In this document: in pieces, positions 40,937-50,530 of the stretch
Position numbering within the stretch: the stretch's first letter is position 1
Layout: every line of letters begins with the position of its first letter
From: Enterococcus nangangensis
GTDB taxonomy: Bacteria; Bacillota; Bacilli; Lactobacillales; Enterococcaceae
Direction: 5' to 3'
NCBI RefSeq assembly: GCF_005405245.1
Contig: NZ_BJDR01000001.1
Span: 124,001-188,000 of the forward strand
DNA length: 64,000 nt
Program-made: the position numbers and the translations under genes
Notes under the pieces: generated by a model
Database searches by the model: none
What the model was told of the DNA's origin: nothing
What the model saw: the letters and a program-made list of their open reading frames with translations, nothing else

Positions 40937-42609
40937 TTAATCTAAAAACTGTTCTTTGACAAAACGTGCATAACTGGGATGGGTGGACAAAAGTTCTTGG
41001 TGGGTACCTTGTCCAGTAACGTGGTGATTTTCAAGAAAATAAATGATATCGGCATCGATAATCGTGGCTAAACGATGGGCAATGGCAATCGTGGTTTTTC
41101 CCACCATCACACTAGCTAAACTTTTTGAATGTATTGTTCAGAGTCACTATCTAAATTGGCGGTGGCTTCATCTAAAATTAAAAATTCAGGTTTGCGTAAA
41201 TAAGCGCGGGCCAGTTGGAGCCGCTGTTTTTGTCCACCAGAAAGTTTTACGCCATTTTCGCCGATGATTGTTTGCAGCCCGTCTGGTAAAGCTTTCACTT
41301 CTTTTTCGAGGTAAGCCACTTTTAAGGCGGCAAAAAGTTGATCGTCACTGGCAGGGACCGGCAAGCCTAATTGTAAATTCTCAGCAATGGTTCCAGCTAA
41401 TAATTGATTATCTTGAGAAACAAGAGCAAATTTTTCACGCCAATCTTTTAAAGCAATCAACCTGCTGTCTTTTTTATTCAACGTTAGAGTCCCTGTGCTT
41501 AAAGGATAAAAACGTTCCAGTAGATGAACGATTGTCGATTTTCCGGCGCCGCTTGGTCCCACTAAAGCAATTTTTTTACCTTGGGGAAAGGTCATGGAGA
41601 TGTCATCGAGAATTATTTCTTGGTCATAAGAAAAGCTAAGATGACTCAAGGCTAGCTCACCAGAGGAGGCCTTATCTCCGGTTGGATTTTCGGGGGTAAC
41701 GGCAGTTAGTTCTTTTAAATAATTTAAAGCGCCCTCTGCTTTGGCTTTCCCAGAAAAAAAACTAGCAATATTGCTGACGGGATTTAGGAGCTGAAACAAA
41801 TAAATCAAAAAAGAAATCAAAGTGCCAACAGTTAAACTACCTTCAGCGACGCGAACCCCACCATAAGCAAAAATAATAACCACCATCCCGAAAAGCATCA
41901 TCATCGCCAATGGCGTAGTAAAGGCTTCAACAAAAGCGTTTTTTTGCGATGTGCGATAAAGCAAATTAATTTTTTGATCAAAGCGCTTCTGCACTTGTTC
42001 TTCAGCACAAGTACTTTTAATCAAACGTATTTGTTGGAAATTTTCACTAACAATACTGGTGAGATCCCCTAACAGATTTTGAATTTTTTGGGCAAACTTT
42101 CCACTGATTCTACTTAAGGGGGTAATCAAAATCATCAGTAAAGGCAGCAAGACAGTCATAAATAAAGCTAGCCGCCAATCCAGGAGAAATAAAACGATTA
42201 ATGAACCAGTAAGGGTAATGAGCCCAGTGACAAATTCTGGAAAATAGTGGGTTAAGAAACTACGCAGCACATCTGAATCATGCAGCACATGACTGGCTAA
42301 TTCGCCACTTTTTTCATTATCGAAAAAAGAAATGGGATTTGTTAACAGGCGTTGATGCAGCTGTTTTCTTAAAGTAGTGACTTGTTTTTCGCCAGCCACG
42401 GCGATTAAAAATTGGGCCAGCAGTGCAAAAATCATTTGTAAAAAAAATAGTCCGACGATAGTGAGGATACTAGTGAGGTTCATCGACCCGTCAATCAGTG
42501 TTTTCAAAGAAAGAGGCAGTAAAATGGTAACTAAGCTCGTTAAGATGCTGAAAAATAGTCCACTGATTATTGCTTTATTGAAGTGTAGAAGTTTAAAATT
42601 TACCTGCAT
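40937..42609 (-). pseudogene. ABC exporter (permease + ATPase), broken by a -1 frameshift near the 3' end
   Basis: From ATG 42609 (CAGGAGACGA upstream) the frame encodes a type-1 exporter half-transporter. Six membrane helices come first (IISGLFFSILTSLVTILL onwards). The ATPase follows with Walker A LVGPSGAGKST, signature LSGGQKQRLQLARA and Walker B FLILDEATANLDSDSEQYIQKV, then a stop. The missing end continues in another frame from 41120 to 40937: SLASVMVGKTTIAIAHRLAT with the H-loop, then an ordinary C terminus. Inserting one base in the five-base T run 41122-41126 restores about 557 aa. It could be a recent mutation, a sequencing error in a homopolymer, or ribosomal slippage. It is co-directional with the RHH regulator gene, whose coding region overlaps its upstream region. 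Confidence 0.88.
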
Positions 42610-42634
42610 ACTTAGTCGTCTCCTGACTATATTT

Positions 42635-43039
42635 TTATAGGTTGTAGTATTTTTTGATTTCTGCAGGTCCTTTAAAGACGCCATAGACTTTAATTTGCTC
42701 TACCACGTTAATGAAGTCTTGTGGGGCAACGTCTTTTTTGACCACCAGCATCCCTAGTGTCCAGACGTGAATTTTTTCTCCCCGCTGTAGTTTTTCTTGA
42801 ATCATTTCATTATCGATTTTGTGAACGCCAATGGTGGTAAAATACCCCAGACCTTGAGTCGCTTCAGGGGTGTTACTCTCAATAATTTTTTGATTGAGAC
42901 TTAAATTTTTTTCGATAGCATCTTTAATGAATTCGGTGCGATTGCTGTAGCGGCCATTTTCCACTAATAAATCAATGTAGCCTAAAGTAATTGGATTTAA
43001 GTTGATGGTGATTTTTTCTGTTTCTGCTTTTTTAACCAT
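42635..43039 (-). CDS. Ribbon-helix-helix (CopG-type) transcriptional regulator
   Basis: 134 aa. The N-terminal 45 residues are a CopG/NikR-like ribbon-helix-helix (EKITINLNPITLGYIDLLVENGRYSNRTEFIKDAIEKNL). The remainder is an uncharacterised C-terminal domain with YFTTIGVHKIDNEMIQEKL and a Val-rich segment that could bind a ligand. AAGGAGCTGA precedes the ATG. It lies directly upstream of the ABC exporter in the same direction, and a perfect palindrome overlaps its own -10. Autorepression and control of the exporter are therefore likely. Confidence 0.85.
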   Translation of the reverse strand: MVKKAETEKITINLNPITLGYIDLLVENGRYSNRTEFIKDAIEKNLSLNQKIIESNTPEATQGLGYFTTIGVHKIDNEMIQEKLQRGEKIHVWTLGMLVVKKDVAPQDFINVVEQIKVYGVFKGPAEIKKYYNL

Positions 43040-43072
43040 GGTAAGTCAGCTCCTTATTATTTTTAACATCTA

Positions 43073-43096
43073 TATACCATCTGTATAGATGGTATA
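43073..43096 (-). promoter_or_regulatory. Perfect palindromic operator of the RHH regulator
   Basis: TATACCATCT (43073-43082) and AGATGGTATA (43087-43096) are perfect inverted arms around GTAT. It covers the predicted -10 and start point. Confidence 0.8.
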
Positions 43097-43122
43097 TTAG
43101 AACTTTTTTGACAGGAAAGCAA
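43094..43122 (-). promoter_or_regulatory. Promoter of the RHH regulator - ABC exporter unit
   Basis: On the reverse strand TTGCTT (43122-43117), 17 bases, TAATAT (43099-43094). Confidence 0.7.
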
Positions 43123-43149
43123 GCATTTTAGGCAAATAAAGAAGACTGC

Positions 43150-43178
43150 TTTAGAGTTTTTCTTGCGTGTGGTAGAAT
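43150..43178 (+). promoter_or_regulatory. Putative promoter of the tsaB operon
   Basis: TTTAGA (43150-43155), 17 bases, TAGAAT (43173-43178), 24 bases before the tsaB ATG. Confidence 0.55.
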
Positions 43179-43201
43179 ATGAGGGCAAAGGAGCGATGGC
43201 G

Positions 43202-43918
43202 ATGAAAGTCTTAGCCTTAGATACTGCTAGTGACACCTTGAGTATCGCGGTAGTTGAAAATAAAAATGTTTTAGGAAGCGTCCTTTTAAATGGACAAAAA
43301 AATCACAGCGTGACGTTGTTACCAGCCATTGAAAATTTATTGGCTAGTTTAAAACTTACGCCTAAAGAACTCGACCGCATTGTCGTGAGTCAAGGGCCAG
43401 GCTCTTATACCGGCTTACGGATTGGCGTAACGCTAGCTAAAACCTTAGCTTGGACGCTCAAAAAAGAATTAGTCGGGGTGTCTTCTTTAAAAAGCATTGC
43501 GGCTAGTTACAAAGATGATAATGTTTTAATTGCTCCCATTATTGACGCCCGTCGTCAAAATGTGTATACGGGCCTTTATCGTTGGAGTGGGGATGAACTG
43601 TTGCAGGTTGCACCAGACCGCCATGTGGCTTTAACAACTTGGTTAAAGGAACTCAAAGTCAAAGACACTGCTGTGGTCTTTGTGGGGGAAACAACTAAGT
43701 TTGCGGCAGAAATTTTAGCAGCAGATTTTTTTGTTAATCGTTTTCCTCAGCTAGATCAACCCGATATGGTGAGCATGGCGATGATGGAGCAGGCTAGCCA
43801 GCCGGTAACGGATTTATTGAATTTTGTTCCCGAATATTTAAAATTAGTGGAAGCGGAAGAAAAGTGGCAACTGACCCATCCAGGAGTACAGAATGAAACT
43901 TACGTGGAAAAAATTTAA
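43202..43918 (+). CDS. tsaB: tRNA t6A biosynthesis protein TsaB
   Basis: 238 aa from the ATG at 43202 (GGAG 8 bases upstream); in-frame GTG 43163 and ATG 43196 are less well placed. ASKHA-fold partner of TsaD and TsaE in making t6A37 on ANN-decoding tRNAs. Motifs are VLALDTASDTLSIAVVE, the HSVTLLPAIENLL segment and VSQGPGSYTGLRIGVTLAKTLAW. TsaB lacks catalysis itself. Its end overlaps rimI by 26 bases. Confidence 0.94.
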   Translation: MKVLALDTASDTLSIAVVENKNVLGSVLLNGQKNHSVTLLPAIENLLASLKLTPKELDRIVVSQGPGSYTGLRIGVTLAKTLAWTLKKELVGVSSLKSIAASYKDDNVLIAPIIDARRQNVYTGLYRWSGDELLQVAPDRHVALTTWLKELKVKDTAVVFVGETTKFAAEILAADFFVNRFPQLDQPDMVSMAMMEQASQPVTDLLNFVPEYLKLVEAEEKWQLTHPGVQNETYVEKI

Positions 43919-44453
43919 CTTAATTGAAAGCCTAAAAAAATTTTTCGGCTTTACGGCGCCATTTTATCAAGAGGTAACATTAGCTGGACAACGATTTATT
44001 TTTCGCGAGATTGCGTTAAGTGATATTCGCGGGTTATTGGCACTGGAAAAAGAAGTTTATGCAGGGGAGCTACCTTGGAGTAAGACCGCTTTTGTAGTGG
44101 AACTGAAAAATCTAGCGCCGCATCGCTATGTCTTGTTAGAACGGGGCGGAGAAATTGTCGGTTTTGTTGGTGCTAGGCTCCACGCCGAAGATTGTCACGT
44201 GACGAATATTGCCGTGCATCCACACTTTCAAGGACAAGGCATCGGTAGTTTTATGTTGCGGGACATTTTTCAGTATGCTAAAGAAAATAAGTCGCAGCAA
44301 ATTACCTTAGAGGTGCGCATCTCTAATTTAGACGCGCAGCGCTTATATCGGCGATTCGGTTTTGTTTCTTGTAATATTAAAAAAAATTATTATACTGAAA
44401 ACAATGAAGATGCAGTGGACATGATTGTGAAAATGGAGGATCTTTCTTGGTAA
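43893..44453 (+). CDS. rimI: RimI-like ribosomal protein S18-alanine N-acetyltransferase
   Basis: 186 aa. GNAT fold with EIALSDIRGLLALEKEVYAGELPWSKTAF, a segment typical of RimI, then TNIAVHPHFQGQGIGSFMLRDIF (acetyl-CoA loop near residues 108-130) and EVRISNLDAQRLYRRFGF. RimI acetylates the N-terminal Ala of S18. The first 30 residues are an extension. The gene lies between tsaB and tsaD, the common Firmicutes order. Confidence 0.88.
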   Translation: MKLTWKKFNLIESLKKFFGFTAPFYQEVTLAGQRFIFREIALSDIRGLLALEKEVYAGELPWSKTAFVVELKNLAPHRYVLLERGGEIVGFVGARLHAEDCHVTNIAVHPHFQGQGIGSFMLRDIFQYAKENKSQQITLEVRISNLDAQRLYRRFGFVSCNIKKNYYTENNEDAVDMIVKMEDLSW

Positions 44454-44917
44454 CGTATCAAATTCTTTCTGAGAAAACAGCTGCGAATAAATTAAGCGCG
44501 GTTTACCAGCTTTTTGTCGATAATTTTTCGTCTTTTGGTTGGAGTTACTCAGAATTTTTACATAATGTACAAAGTGGCGCCCAAGTTTTTTGTTATGTGG
44601 AAAATCAAGGTGTGCCAGTAGGTGCTTTACAGGGAAGTTACGTGTTAGATGAAGGGGAGCTCTTGCATATTGCCGTGTGTCCAACCATGCGTCAACGCGG
44701 TCTTGGTGGCGGCTTATTGGCGCTTTTTTTTACGACTCTTAAAGCTCATGGTGTAGCTAAAGTTTTTCTAGAAGTGCGTCAGGGAAATCAAGGAGCCCAA
44801 AGATTATATGAAAAAAATGGTTTTATAAAGATTAGTCAACGAAAAAATTATTATCAAAATCCAACAGAAAACGCGTGGATTTATGTAAAAGAGTTAAAGG
44901 AAGCGGAAAATGAATAA
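44447..44917 (+). CDS. Second RimI-like GNAT acetyltransferase
   Basis: 156 aa, starting at TTG 44447 with GGAGG 7 bases upstream, overlapping rimI by 7 bases. It has the acetyl-CoA motif [23 protein letters not shown] near residue 73 and [18 protein letters not shown]. It looks like a diverged tandem copy of the preceding rimI, without the EKEVYAGELPW segment. The target is unknown. It overlaps tsaD by 8 bases. Confidence 0.85.
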   Translation: MVTYQILSEKTAANKLSAVYQLFVDNFSSFGWSYSEFLHNVQSGAQVFCYVENQGVPVGALQGSYVLDEGELLHIAVCPTMRQRGLGGGLLALFFTTLKAHGVAKVFLEVRQGNQGAQRLYEKNGFIKISQRKNYYQNPTENAWIYVKELKEAENE

Positions 44918-45947
44918 CCAACGAGAATATAAATTAATTTTAGCGGTGGAATCTAGTTGCGATGAAACGAGTGTCGCCATCGTAACGGATGATTTTAAAA
45001 TTTTAAGTAACGTGGTGGCTTCGCAAATTAAAAGTCATCAACGTTTTGGTGGAGTGGTACCGGAAGTCGCCTCGCGCCACCATGTGGAACAAATTTTACT
45101 GTGCTTTGAAGAAGCGCTGGCCAAAGCGCAAGTGACGGTGGAAGACTTGGATGCAGTGGCGGTAACCTATGGACCCGGTTTAGTGGGCGCCTTACTTATT
45201 GGCATTACGGCTGCAAAAACTTTTGCTTGGGCTCACGCCTTGCCTTTAATTCCTGTCAACCATATGACGGGCCATATTGCCGCGGCTAATTTTGTTGCTG
45301 AGTTACATTATCCATTATTGGCGCTTTTAGTTAGCGGCGGTCACACCGAGCTAGTTTACATGAAAGAAGCCGGCAGCTATGAAATTATTGGGCAAACCCG
45401 TGATGATGCCGCAGGTGAAGCCTATGACAAAATCGGCCGCGTCTTAGGTGTGAACTATCCTTCTGGTAAAATTATTGATGAAATGGCTCAACAAGGACAG
45501 GATACTTTTCATTTTCCGCGGGCGATGCTGAAAGAAGACAATTACGATTTTAGTTTTTCCGGCTTGAAGTCGTCTTTTATTAATACCGTCCACAATGCGG
45601 AACAACGGGGCGAAACTTTAGCGGCCAATGACCTAGCGGCTAGTTTTCAAGCGAGTGTCGTGGAGGTCCTAGTGGAAAAAACATTACGCTGTGCTGAAGA
45701 ACTACAAGTGAAGCAGTTAGTTGTCGCCGGTGGCGTGGCCGCTAATCACGGCTTAAGAAGCGCTTTAAAAGCAGCTATTGCCAAACGACAGTTAGAAATA
45801 GAGCTCATTGTGCCGCCAATTGCTTTATGCGGGGACAATGCAGCCATGATTGGGGCCAGTGCTTTTATTGAAGCGCGTCTTGGTCATTTTGCACATGGCG
45901 AGTTAAATGCGAAACCGAGCTTAAGTTTTCCCGAAAGAGCTGAATAA
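44910..45947 (+). CDS. tsaD: tRNA N6-adenosine threonylcarbamoyltransferase TsaD
   Basis: 345 aa. It transfers threonylcarbamoyl to A37 of tRNA together with TsaB and TsaE. Motifs are [22 protein letters not shown], the metal site [61 protein letters not shown] and CGDNAAMIG. It closes the tsaB-rimI-GNAT-tsaD run, in which each gene overlaps the next. Confidence 0.97.
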   Translation: MNNQREYKLILAVESSCDETSVAIVTDDFKILSNVVASQIKSHQRFGGVVPEVASRHHVEQILLCFEEALAKAQVTVEDLDAVAVTYGPGLVGALLIGITAAKTFAWAHALPLIPVNHMTGHIAAANFVAELHYPLLALLVSGGHTELVYMKEAGSYEIIGQTRDDAAGEAYDKIGRVLGVNYPSGKIIDEMAQQGQDTFHFPRAMLKEDNYDFSFSGLKSSFINTVHNAEQRGETLAANDLAASFQASVVEVLVEKTLRCAEELQVKQLVVAGGVAANHGLRSALKAAIAKRQLEIELIVPPIALCGDNAAMIGASAFIEARLGHFAHGELNAKPSLSFPERAE

Positions 45948-45983
45948 AAAAGTGACGAAACTGTTCATCAATGAGGATAAAAC

Positions 45984-46829
45984 ATGAAAAAGATTGCAGT
46001 ATTAGCCGATGTTCATGGTAATTACACGGCGTTAAAAGCGGTGTTGGCAGAAATTGCTAAGGAAAAAGTAAATACAACGTGGTTTTTAGGCGACCTCTTG
46101 TTACCTGGACCTGGTGGTGATGAGCTTTTTCAATTATTAAATGAAGCACAGGTGAAAACCTACATTAAAGGCAATTGGGAAGATTGCGTGTTAGCAGCTT
46201 TACAAGGGGAAATTTCTTTGGCGGATCCTAGCGATATTTATCTAGCTAAAATGGTAGCCACCCTTTATCCGCAACTGAGTCACGCTAATCAAACGCGTTT
46301 ACAGCAGTTGCCATTTTCGGCAATTAAAGAGGTGGAAGGACTACGGATTGGTTTATTCCATGGTGGGCCGGAAAAAAATTATGGCGGAGCCTTGTTTCCA
46401 ACTCAAGCGCAAGCAAATTTTGATGACTTGTGTCGCGATGATTCATTAGATATCGTGTTAACTGCCCATTCCCACCAACAATTTATGCGCTATAGTAGTC
46501 AAGGCCAAGTTATTATTAATCCTGGTACCGTGGGTCAACCTTTTATCCATTGGTCAGGCTTTAAAAAAGATTTTTGTGGGCAGTATGCGCTAGTGACGGT
46601 GCATGAAAAGCAAATTCGTGCAGTAGAATTTAAAAAAGTTGCTTATGATCCAGCTGAAGAAGTCGCGCGCGCGAAAAAAGTCAACTTTCCTTTTAGCGAC
46701 CTATATGAGGATTTTTTTGTCAATGATCGCGTTTATACACATGATGCGGAAGTTTTACGACAACATCCGCATTACGCAGAATACGTGGAGGATGTAAAAA
46801 AATTTCTCAAGGACTATGGAAAAAAATAG
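45984..46829 (+). CDS. Metallophosphoesterase (YfcE/Calcineurin-like)
   Basis: 281 aa. Dimetal motifs are VLADVHGNYTALKAVL near residue 5, FLGDLLLPGPG near 34, IKGNWED near 59 (Trp in place of the usual His), LFHGGPE, TAHSHQQF and INPGTVGQP. A helical C-terminal tail of about 80 residues follows. The family includes phosphodiesterases of unknown substrate. It lies 36 bases after tsaD. Confidence 0.85.
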   Translation: MKKIAVLADVHGNYTALKAVLAEIAKEKVNTTWFLGDLLLPGPGGDELFQLLNEAQVKTYIKGNWEDCVLAALQGEISLADPSDIYLAKMVATLYPQLSHANQTRLQQLPFSAIKEVEGLRIGLFHGGPEKNYGGALFPTQAQANFDDLCRDDSLDIVLTAHSHQQFMRYSSQGQVIINPGTVGQPFIHWSGFKKDFCGQYALVTVHEKQIRAVEFKKVAYDPAEEVARAKKVNFPFSDLYEDFFVNDRVYTHDAEVLRQHPHYAEYVEDVKKFLKDYGKK

Positions 46830-46880
46830 GCGTGGGAAAGAGACGCCTTGCTAGCTAATTTTCAAATCAATATCTAGGAC

Positions 46881-46917
46881 ATGATTTATCAGTTTTTTGC
46901 TGGTAAATCATTTTTTG
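46881..46917 (+). terminator. Terminator after the phosphoesterase gene
   Basis: ATGATTTATCAG pairs with CTGGTAAATCAT around a T-rich loop, then TTTTTT. Confidence 0.88.
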
Positions 46918-46996
46918 TGTTTTATAAAAAAAAGCAGCGGGCAACCTTAACAGTTTTCAAAAAAATGGGAACATAAAAAATTTCAGCAGCAAGTGG

Positions 46997-47025
46997 TTGC
47001 GTTCTTTAAGAGTCTACGGTATACT
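46997..47025 (+). promoter_or_regulatory. Promoter of rpsB-tsf
   Basis: TTGCGT (46997-47002), 17 bases, TATACT (47020-47025). Confidence 0.75.
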
Positions 47026-47031
47026 ACTAGA

Positions 47032-47150
47032 GGTGCGAAAATTCGCGCTAAATCCACATTCTTTGCACATTTTCAGCAGGGTGCCTAGTTCTACTAGGTC
47101 TGTTGAGGAGTTAATGCACAGGAGAGGGAAAATAAAAACCATATTGGAGG
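47032..47150 (+). ncRNA. Putative structured leader of rpsB
   Basis: The 5' UTR is about 127 bases long. A long imperfect hairpin pairs TCAGCAG (about 47072-47078) with CTGTTGA, with an inner CCTAGT/ACTAGG. An upstream GCGAA/TTCGC hairpin lies near 47035. Ribosomal protein operons are often autoregulated through such leaders; no T run follows, so control would be at translation. The binding of S2 is inference. Confidence 0.45.
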
Positions 47151-47158
47151 CAACAAAA

Positions 47159-47953
47159 ATGGCAGTAATTAGTATGAAACAATTGCTAGAAGCCGGCGTA
47201 CACTTTGGTCACCAAACTCGTCGCTGGAATCCGAAGATGAAAAAATACATCTTCACAGAAAGAAACGGAATCTACATTATCGATTTACAAAAAACCGTTA
47301 AATTAGTAGATGCCGCTTATGACTACATGAAAGCTGTCGCTGAAGACGGCGGGATTGCTTTGTTTGTTGGAACTAAAAAACAAGCACAAGAAGCAATCAA
47401 AGATGAAGCTACTCGCTCTGGTCAATTTTACGTTAACCACCGTTGGTTAGGCGGAACTTTGACTAACTGGGATACTATCCAAAAACGGATTGCTCGTTTG
47501 AAAAAAATCGTAGCAATGTCTGAAGATGGAACTTTTGATGTTCTTCCTAAAAAAGAAGTTGCTGGTTTAAATAAAGAACGTGAACGTTTAGAAAAATTCT
47601 TAGGCGGGATTGCTGAAATGCCACGGATTCCTGATGTAATGTACATCGTTGATCCTCGCAAAGAACGCATTGCGGTTCAAGAAGCTCATAAATTAAACAT
47701 TCCAATCGTCGCTATGGTTGATACTAACTGCGATCCAGATGAAATCGATGTCGTTATTCCATCTAACGATGACGCAATCCGCGCTGTGAAATTAATCACT
47801 GCGAAAATGGCTGACGCTTTTGTTGAAGGCCGTCAAGGTGAAGACAATGTCGTTGAAGAAACTTTCGTTGCTGAAGTACCAGCTGCTGAAGCTGCTTCCA
47901 TCGAAGAAATTGTTGATGTCGTTGAAGGCAACAACGAAGAATCTGCTGAATAA
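47159..47953 (+). CDS. rpsB: 30S ribosomal protein S2
   Basis: 264 aa from the ATG at 47159 (TTGGAGG upstream). It opens [32 protein letters not shown] and continues with the S2 core [49 protein letters not shown] and [30 protein letters not shown]. An acidic C-terminal tail (about 235-264) is usual in Lactobacillales. A hairpin terminator separates it from tsf. Confidence 0.98.
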   Translation: MAVISMKQLLEAGVHFGHQTRRWNPKMKKYIFTERNGIYIIDLQKTVKLVDAAYDYMKAVAEDGGIALFVGTKKQAQEAIKDEATRSGQFYVNHRWLGGTLTNWDTIQKRIARLKKIVAMSEDGTFDVLPKKEVAGLNKERERLEKFLGGIAEMPRIPDVMYIVDPRKERIAVQEAHKLNIPIVAMVDTNCDPDEIDVVIPSNDDAIRAVKLITAKMADAFVEGRQGEDNVVEETFVAEVPAAEAASIEEIVDVVEGNNEESAE

Positions 47954-47967
47954 TTTTTGAATTTGAG

Positions 47968-48022
47968 GCTGTCTCAAGGGCAAGGCTTTAAGCCGGCTTC
48001 GACCTTTGAGGCAGCTTTTTTA
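47968..48022 (+). terminator. Terminator between rpsB and tsf
   Basis: GCTGTCTCAAGG pairs with CCTTTGAGGCAGC around a 23-base loop, then TTTTTT. Some read-through into tsf is expected, since no clear promoter lies between. Confidence 0.75.
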
Positions 48023-48059
48023 AAACTAATTTTTCATTACCAAGGAGGAAAATAAATTC

Positions 48060-48944
48060 ATGGCAAATGTAACTGCTAAAATGGTTAAAGAATTACGAGA
48101 TATGACAGGTGTCGGCATGATGGACGCTAAACGTGCTTTAGTGGAAGTTGAAGGCGATATTGAAAAAGCTGTTGATTTATTAAGAGAAAAAGGGATGGCT
48201 AAAGCAGCTAAAAAATCTGACCGGATTGCCGCTGAAGGTTTAGCAGCAACTTTTGTTAACGGCAATGTAGCATCCATCGTTGAAGTTAACTCTGAAACAG
48301 ACTTCGTGGCTAAAAACGAAATGTTCCAAAACTTAGTGAAAGAAATCGCTGAATTAGTAGCCAACGAAAAACCTGCTGATGTAGCAGCTGCTTTACAATT
48401 AACGACTCCTAAAGGCAATACTTTAGAAGCTGAATTAGTTGAAGCAACACAAGTGATCGGTGAAAAAATTAGCTTCCGTCGTTTCGAAGTCGTGGAAAAA
48501 GGCGACAACGATGCTTTTGGTGCTTACCTCCACATGGGCGGACGGATTGCTGTCTTAACTGTGCTTGAAGGTACTACTGATGACGCTGCTGCTAAAGACG
48601 TTGCGATGCATGTAGCAGCTATCAATCCTCGTTACGTCAATGAATCTCAAATTTCACAAGAAGAATTAGACCACGAAAAAGCTGTTTTAACGGAACAAGC
48701 TTTAAACGAAGGCAAACCTGCTAAAATCGTTGAAAAAATGGTGGAAGGCCGCTTACACAAATTCAAAGCTGAAATTTGCTTAGTTGACCAACCATTCGTT
48801 AAAGATCCTGACCAAACTGTTGCGCAATTTGTCGCTTCAAAAGGCGCTACAGTGAAGAGCTTCATCCGCTTTGAAGTGGGCGAAGGTATCGAAAAACGCG
48901 AAGATAACTTTGTTGAAGAAGTTATGAACCAAGTTAAAAAATAA
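48060..48944 (+). CDS. tsf: Elongation factor Ts
   Basis: 294 aa. The nucleotide exchange factor for EF-Tu. The N-terminal UBA-like domain reads [29 protein letters not shown], followed by [15 protein letters not shown] and the core. The second signature is near residue 170-230 ([26 protein letters not shown]). AAGGAGG precedes the ATG. Confidence 0.98.
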   Translation: MANVTAKMVKELRDMTGVGMMDAKRALVEVEGDIEKAVDLLREKGMAKAAKKSDRIAAEGLAATFVNGNVASIVEVNSETDFVAKNEMFQNLVKEIAELVANEKPADVAAALQLTTPKGNTLEAELVEATQVIGEKISFRRFEVVEKGDNDAFGAYLHMGGRIAVLTVLEGTTDDAAAKDVAMHVAAINPRYVNESQISQEELDHEKAVLTEQALNEGKPAKIVEKMVEGRLHKFKAEICLVDQPFVKDPDQTVAQFVASKGATVKSFIRFEVGEGIEKREDNFVEEVMNQVKK

Positions 48945-48960
48945 TGTTGACTAAAAAATT

Positions 48961-48987
48961 GGGAACGCTCCGGCGCTCCCTTTTTTA
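48961..48987 (+). terminator. Terminator of tsf
   Basis: GGGAACGC pairs with GCGCTCCC around a short loop, then TTTTTT. Confidence 0.78.
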
Positions 48988-49028
48988 GAAAAACGGTTCC
49001 AAAAAGTAGCGCGTTTCAAATAGCTTTG

Positions 49029-49037
49029 TGCTACAAT
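49029..49037 (+). promoter_or_regulatory. Extended -10 element of pyrH-frr
   Basis: TGCTACAAT is an extended -10 (TG-n-TACAAT) 25 bases before the pyrH ATG. No good -35 is seen. Confidence 0.5.
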
Positions 49038-49061
49038 AAAGGTAGATTATGGAGGATCATC

Positions 49062-49784
49062 ATGTTAAAGCCTAAATATCAACGAATTGTTTTAAAATTA
49101 AGTGGCGAAGCCTTAGCCGGTAAAGACGGTTTTGGGATTAACCCACCAGTCATTAAAGAAATTATCCAAGAAATCAAAGAAGTTCACCAGTTAGGTGTAG
49201 AGATTGCCATCGTCGTAGGTGGCGGCAATATTTGGCGCGGTACAATCGGTGAACAAATGGGAATGGAAAGAGCGCAAGCTGATTACATGGGGATGCTGGC
49301 CACCGTCATGAATGCTTTAGCTTTGCAAGATACCTTAGAAAACGTGGGCGTGCCAACGCGGGTGCAAACTTCCATCGAAATGCGCCAAATTGCTGAGCCT
49401 TACATTCGCCGTCGGGCGATTCGTCATTTAGAAAAAGGACGGATTGTGATTTTTGCTGGTGGAACAGGGAATCCTTACTTCTCAACGGATACGACTTCTG
49501 CTTTGCGGGCTGCCGAAATTGATGCAGATGTCATTTTAATGGCGAAAAATAATGTAGATGGCGTTTACTCTGCTGATCCGAAAGTAGACAAAACCGCTAC
49601 TAAATTTGCTGAATTAACCCACATGGAAATTATTTCTAAAGGATTGCACGTGATGGATTCTACCGCCAGCAGTCTTTCGATGGATAATGATATTCCATTG
49701 GTCGTCTTTAACATTAATGAACCTGGTAACATCCGACGGGCCGTTCTCGGCGAAAATATCGGTACAACTGTTAGGGGGAAATAA
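49062..49784 (+). CDS. pyrH: UMP kinase
   Basis: 240 aa from the ATG at 49062, after TGGAGGATC; an ORF extension to 49026 has no site. The hexameric bacterial UMP kinase makes UDP. Motifs are [61 protein letters not shown] and [18 protein letters not shown]. It is followed one base later by frr, the usual pair. Confidence 0.97.
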   Translation: MLKPKYQRIVLKLSGEALAGKDGFGINPPVIKEIIQEIKEVHQLGVEIAIVVGGGNIWRGTIGEQMGMERAQADYMGMLATVMNALALQDTLENVGVPTRVQTSIEMRQIAEPYIRRRAIRHLEKGRIVIFAGGTGNPYFSTDTTSALRAAEIDADVILMAKNNVDGVYSADPKVDKTATKFAELTHMEIISKGLHVMDSTASSLSMDNDIPLVVFNINEPGNIRRAVLGENIGTTVRGK

Positions 49785-49785
49785 A

Positions 49786-50340
49786 ATGGCTGATTTGAAA
49801 CAAGCAACCAAAGAAAAAATGAAAAAAGCAGAAGAAAGTTTGCAACGGGAATTTGGGCAAGTGCGGGCTGGACGAGCTAACGCTTCCTTGCTTGACCGGA
49901 TTAGCGTCAACTATTACGGCGCACCAACTCCTTTAAACCAAATGGCTTCCATCAATATTCCAGAAGCACGGGTCTTAATGATTACGCCGTTTGATAAATC
50001 TATTTTGCAAGATGTAGAAAAAGCGATTTTAGCTTCTGATTTAGGCATTTCGCCAGCGAATGATGGTAATGTGATTCGTTTGGTGATTCCGCAATTAACG
50101 GAAGATCGGCGGAAGGAATTAGCTAAAGAAGTGAAAAAATTAGCCGAAAATGCTAAAATTGCCGTGCGCAATATTCGTCGTGATGCCATGGACGAAATTA
50201 AGAGCCAAAAAAATAGCAATCAACTTACCGAAGATGATCAACGTGACTTGGAAAAAGAAATCCAAAACGTTACGGATCAAAGTATCAAAAATATCGATAA
50301 CTTGACTGCTGAAAAAGAAAAAGAATTATTAGAAGTTTAA
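49786..50340 (+). CDS. frr: Ribosome recycling factor
   Basis: 184 aa from the ATG at 49786, one base after the pyrH stop, with AGGGGGA inside the pyrH end. It splits post-termination ribosomes with EF-G. Motifs are [34 protein letters not shown] near residues 22-55 and [17 protein letters not shown], followed by the helical C terminus. Confidence 0.97.
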   Translation: MADLKQATKEKMKKAEESLQREFGQVRAGRANASLLDRISVNYYGAPTPLNQMASINIPEARVLMITPFDKSILQDVEKAILASDLGISPANDGNVIRLVIPQLTEDRRKELAKEVKKLAENAKIAVRNIRRDAMDEIKSQKNSNQLTEDDQRDLEKEIQNVTDQSIKNIDNLTAEKEKELLEV

Positions 50341-50353
50341 GCAGACAGACAAG

Positions 50354-50383
50354 AGCGAGCCAAGTCATTGGTTCGCTTTTTTT
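50354..50383 (+). terminator. Terminator of pyrH-frr
   Basis: AGCGAGCCA pairs with TGGTTCGCT around AGTCAT, then a T run. Confidence 0.87.
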
Positions 50384-50530
50384 AATAGTCTGTTCTTTTC
50401 TACAAGATAATTTCCAAAGAAAATTTAAAAATCGCGTGGGATTAGGAAAAAAGATTGATTTTCATAGGTTTTTGCGTTAGTAATTGTTATAATGTTAAAG
50501 AATCATTTTAAAAGATGAGGGGGAACGTTT

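Noticed and set aside
46997-47158. N-terminal extension of S2
   Set aside because: It covers the promoter and leader; the S2 start at 47159 matches the family and follows TTGGAGG.
48026-48508. 160-aa minus-strand ORF antisense to tsf
   Set aside because: Shadow frame over a highly expressed gene.
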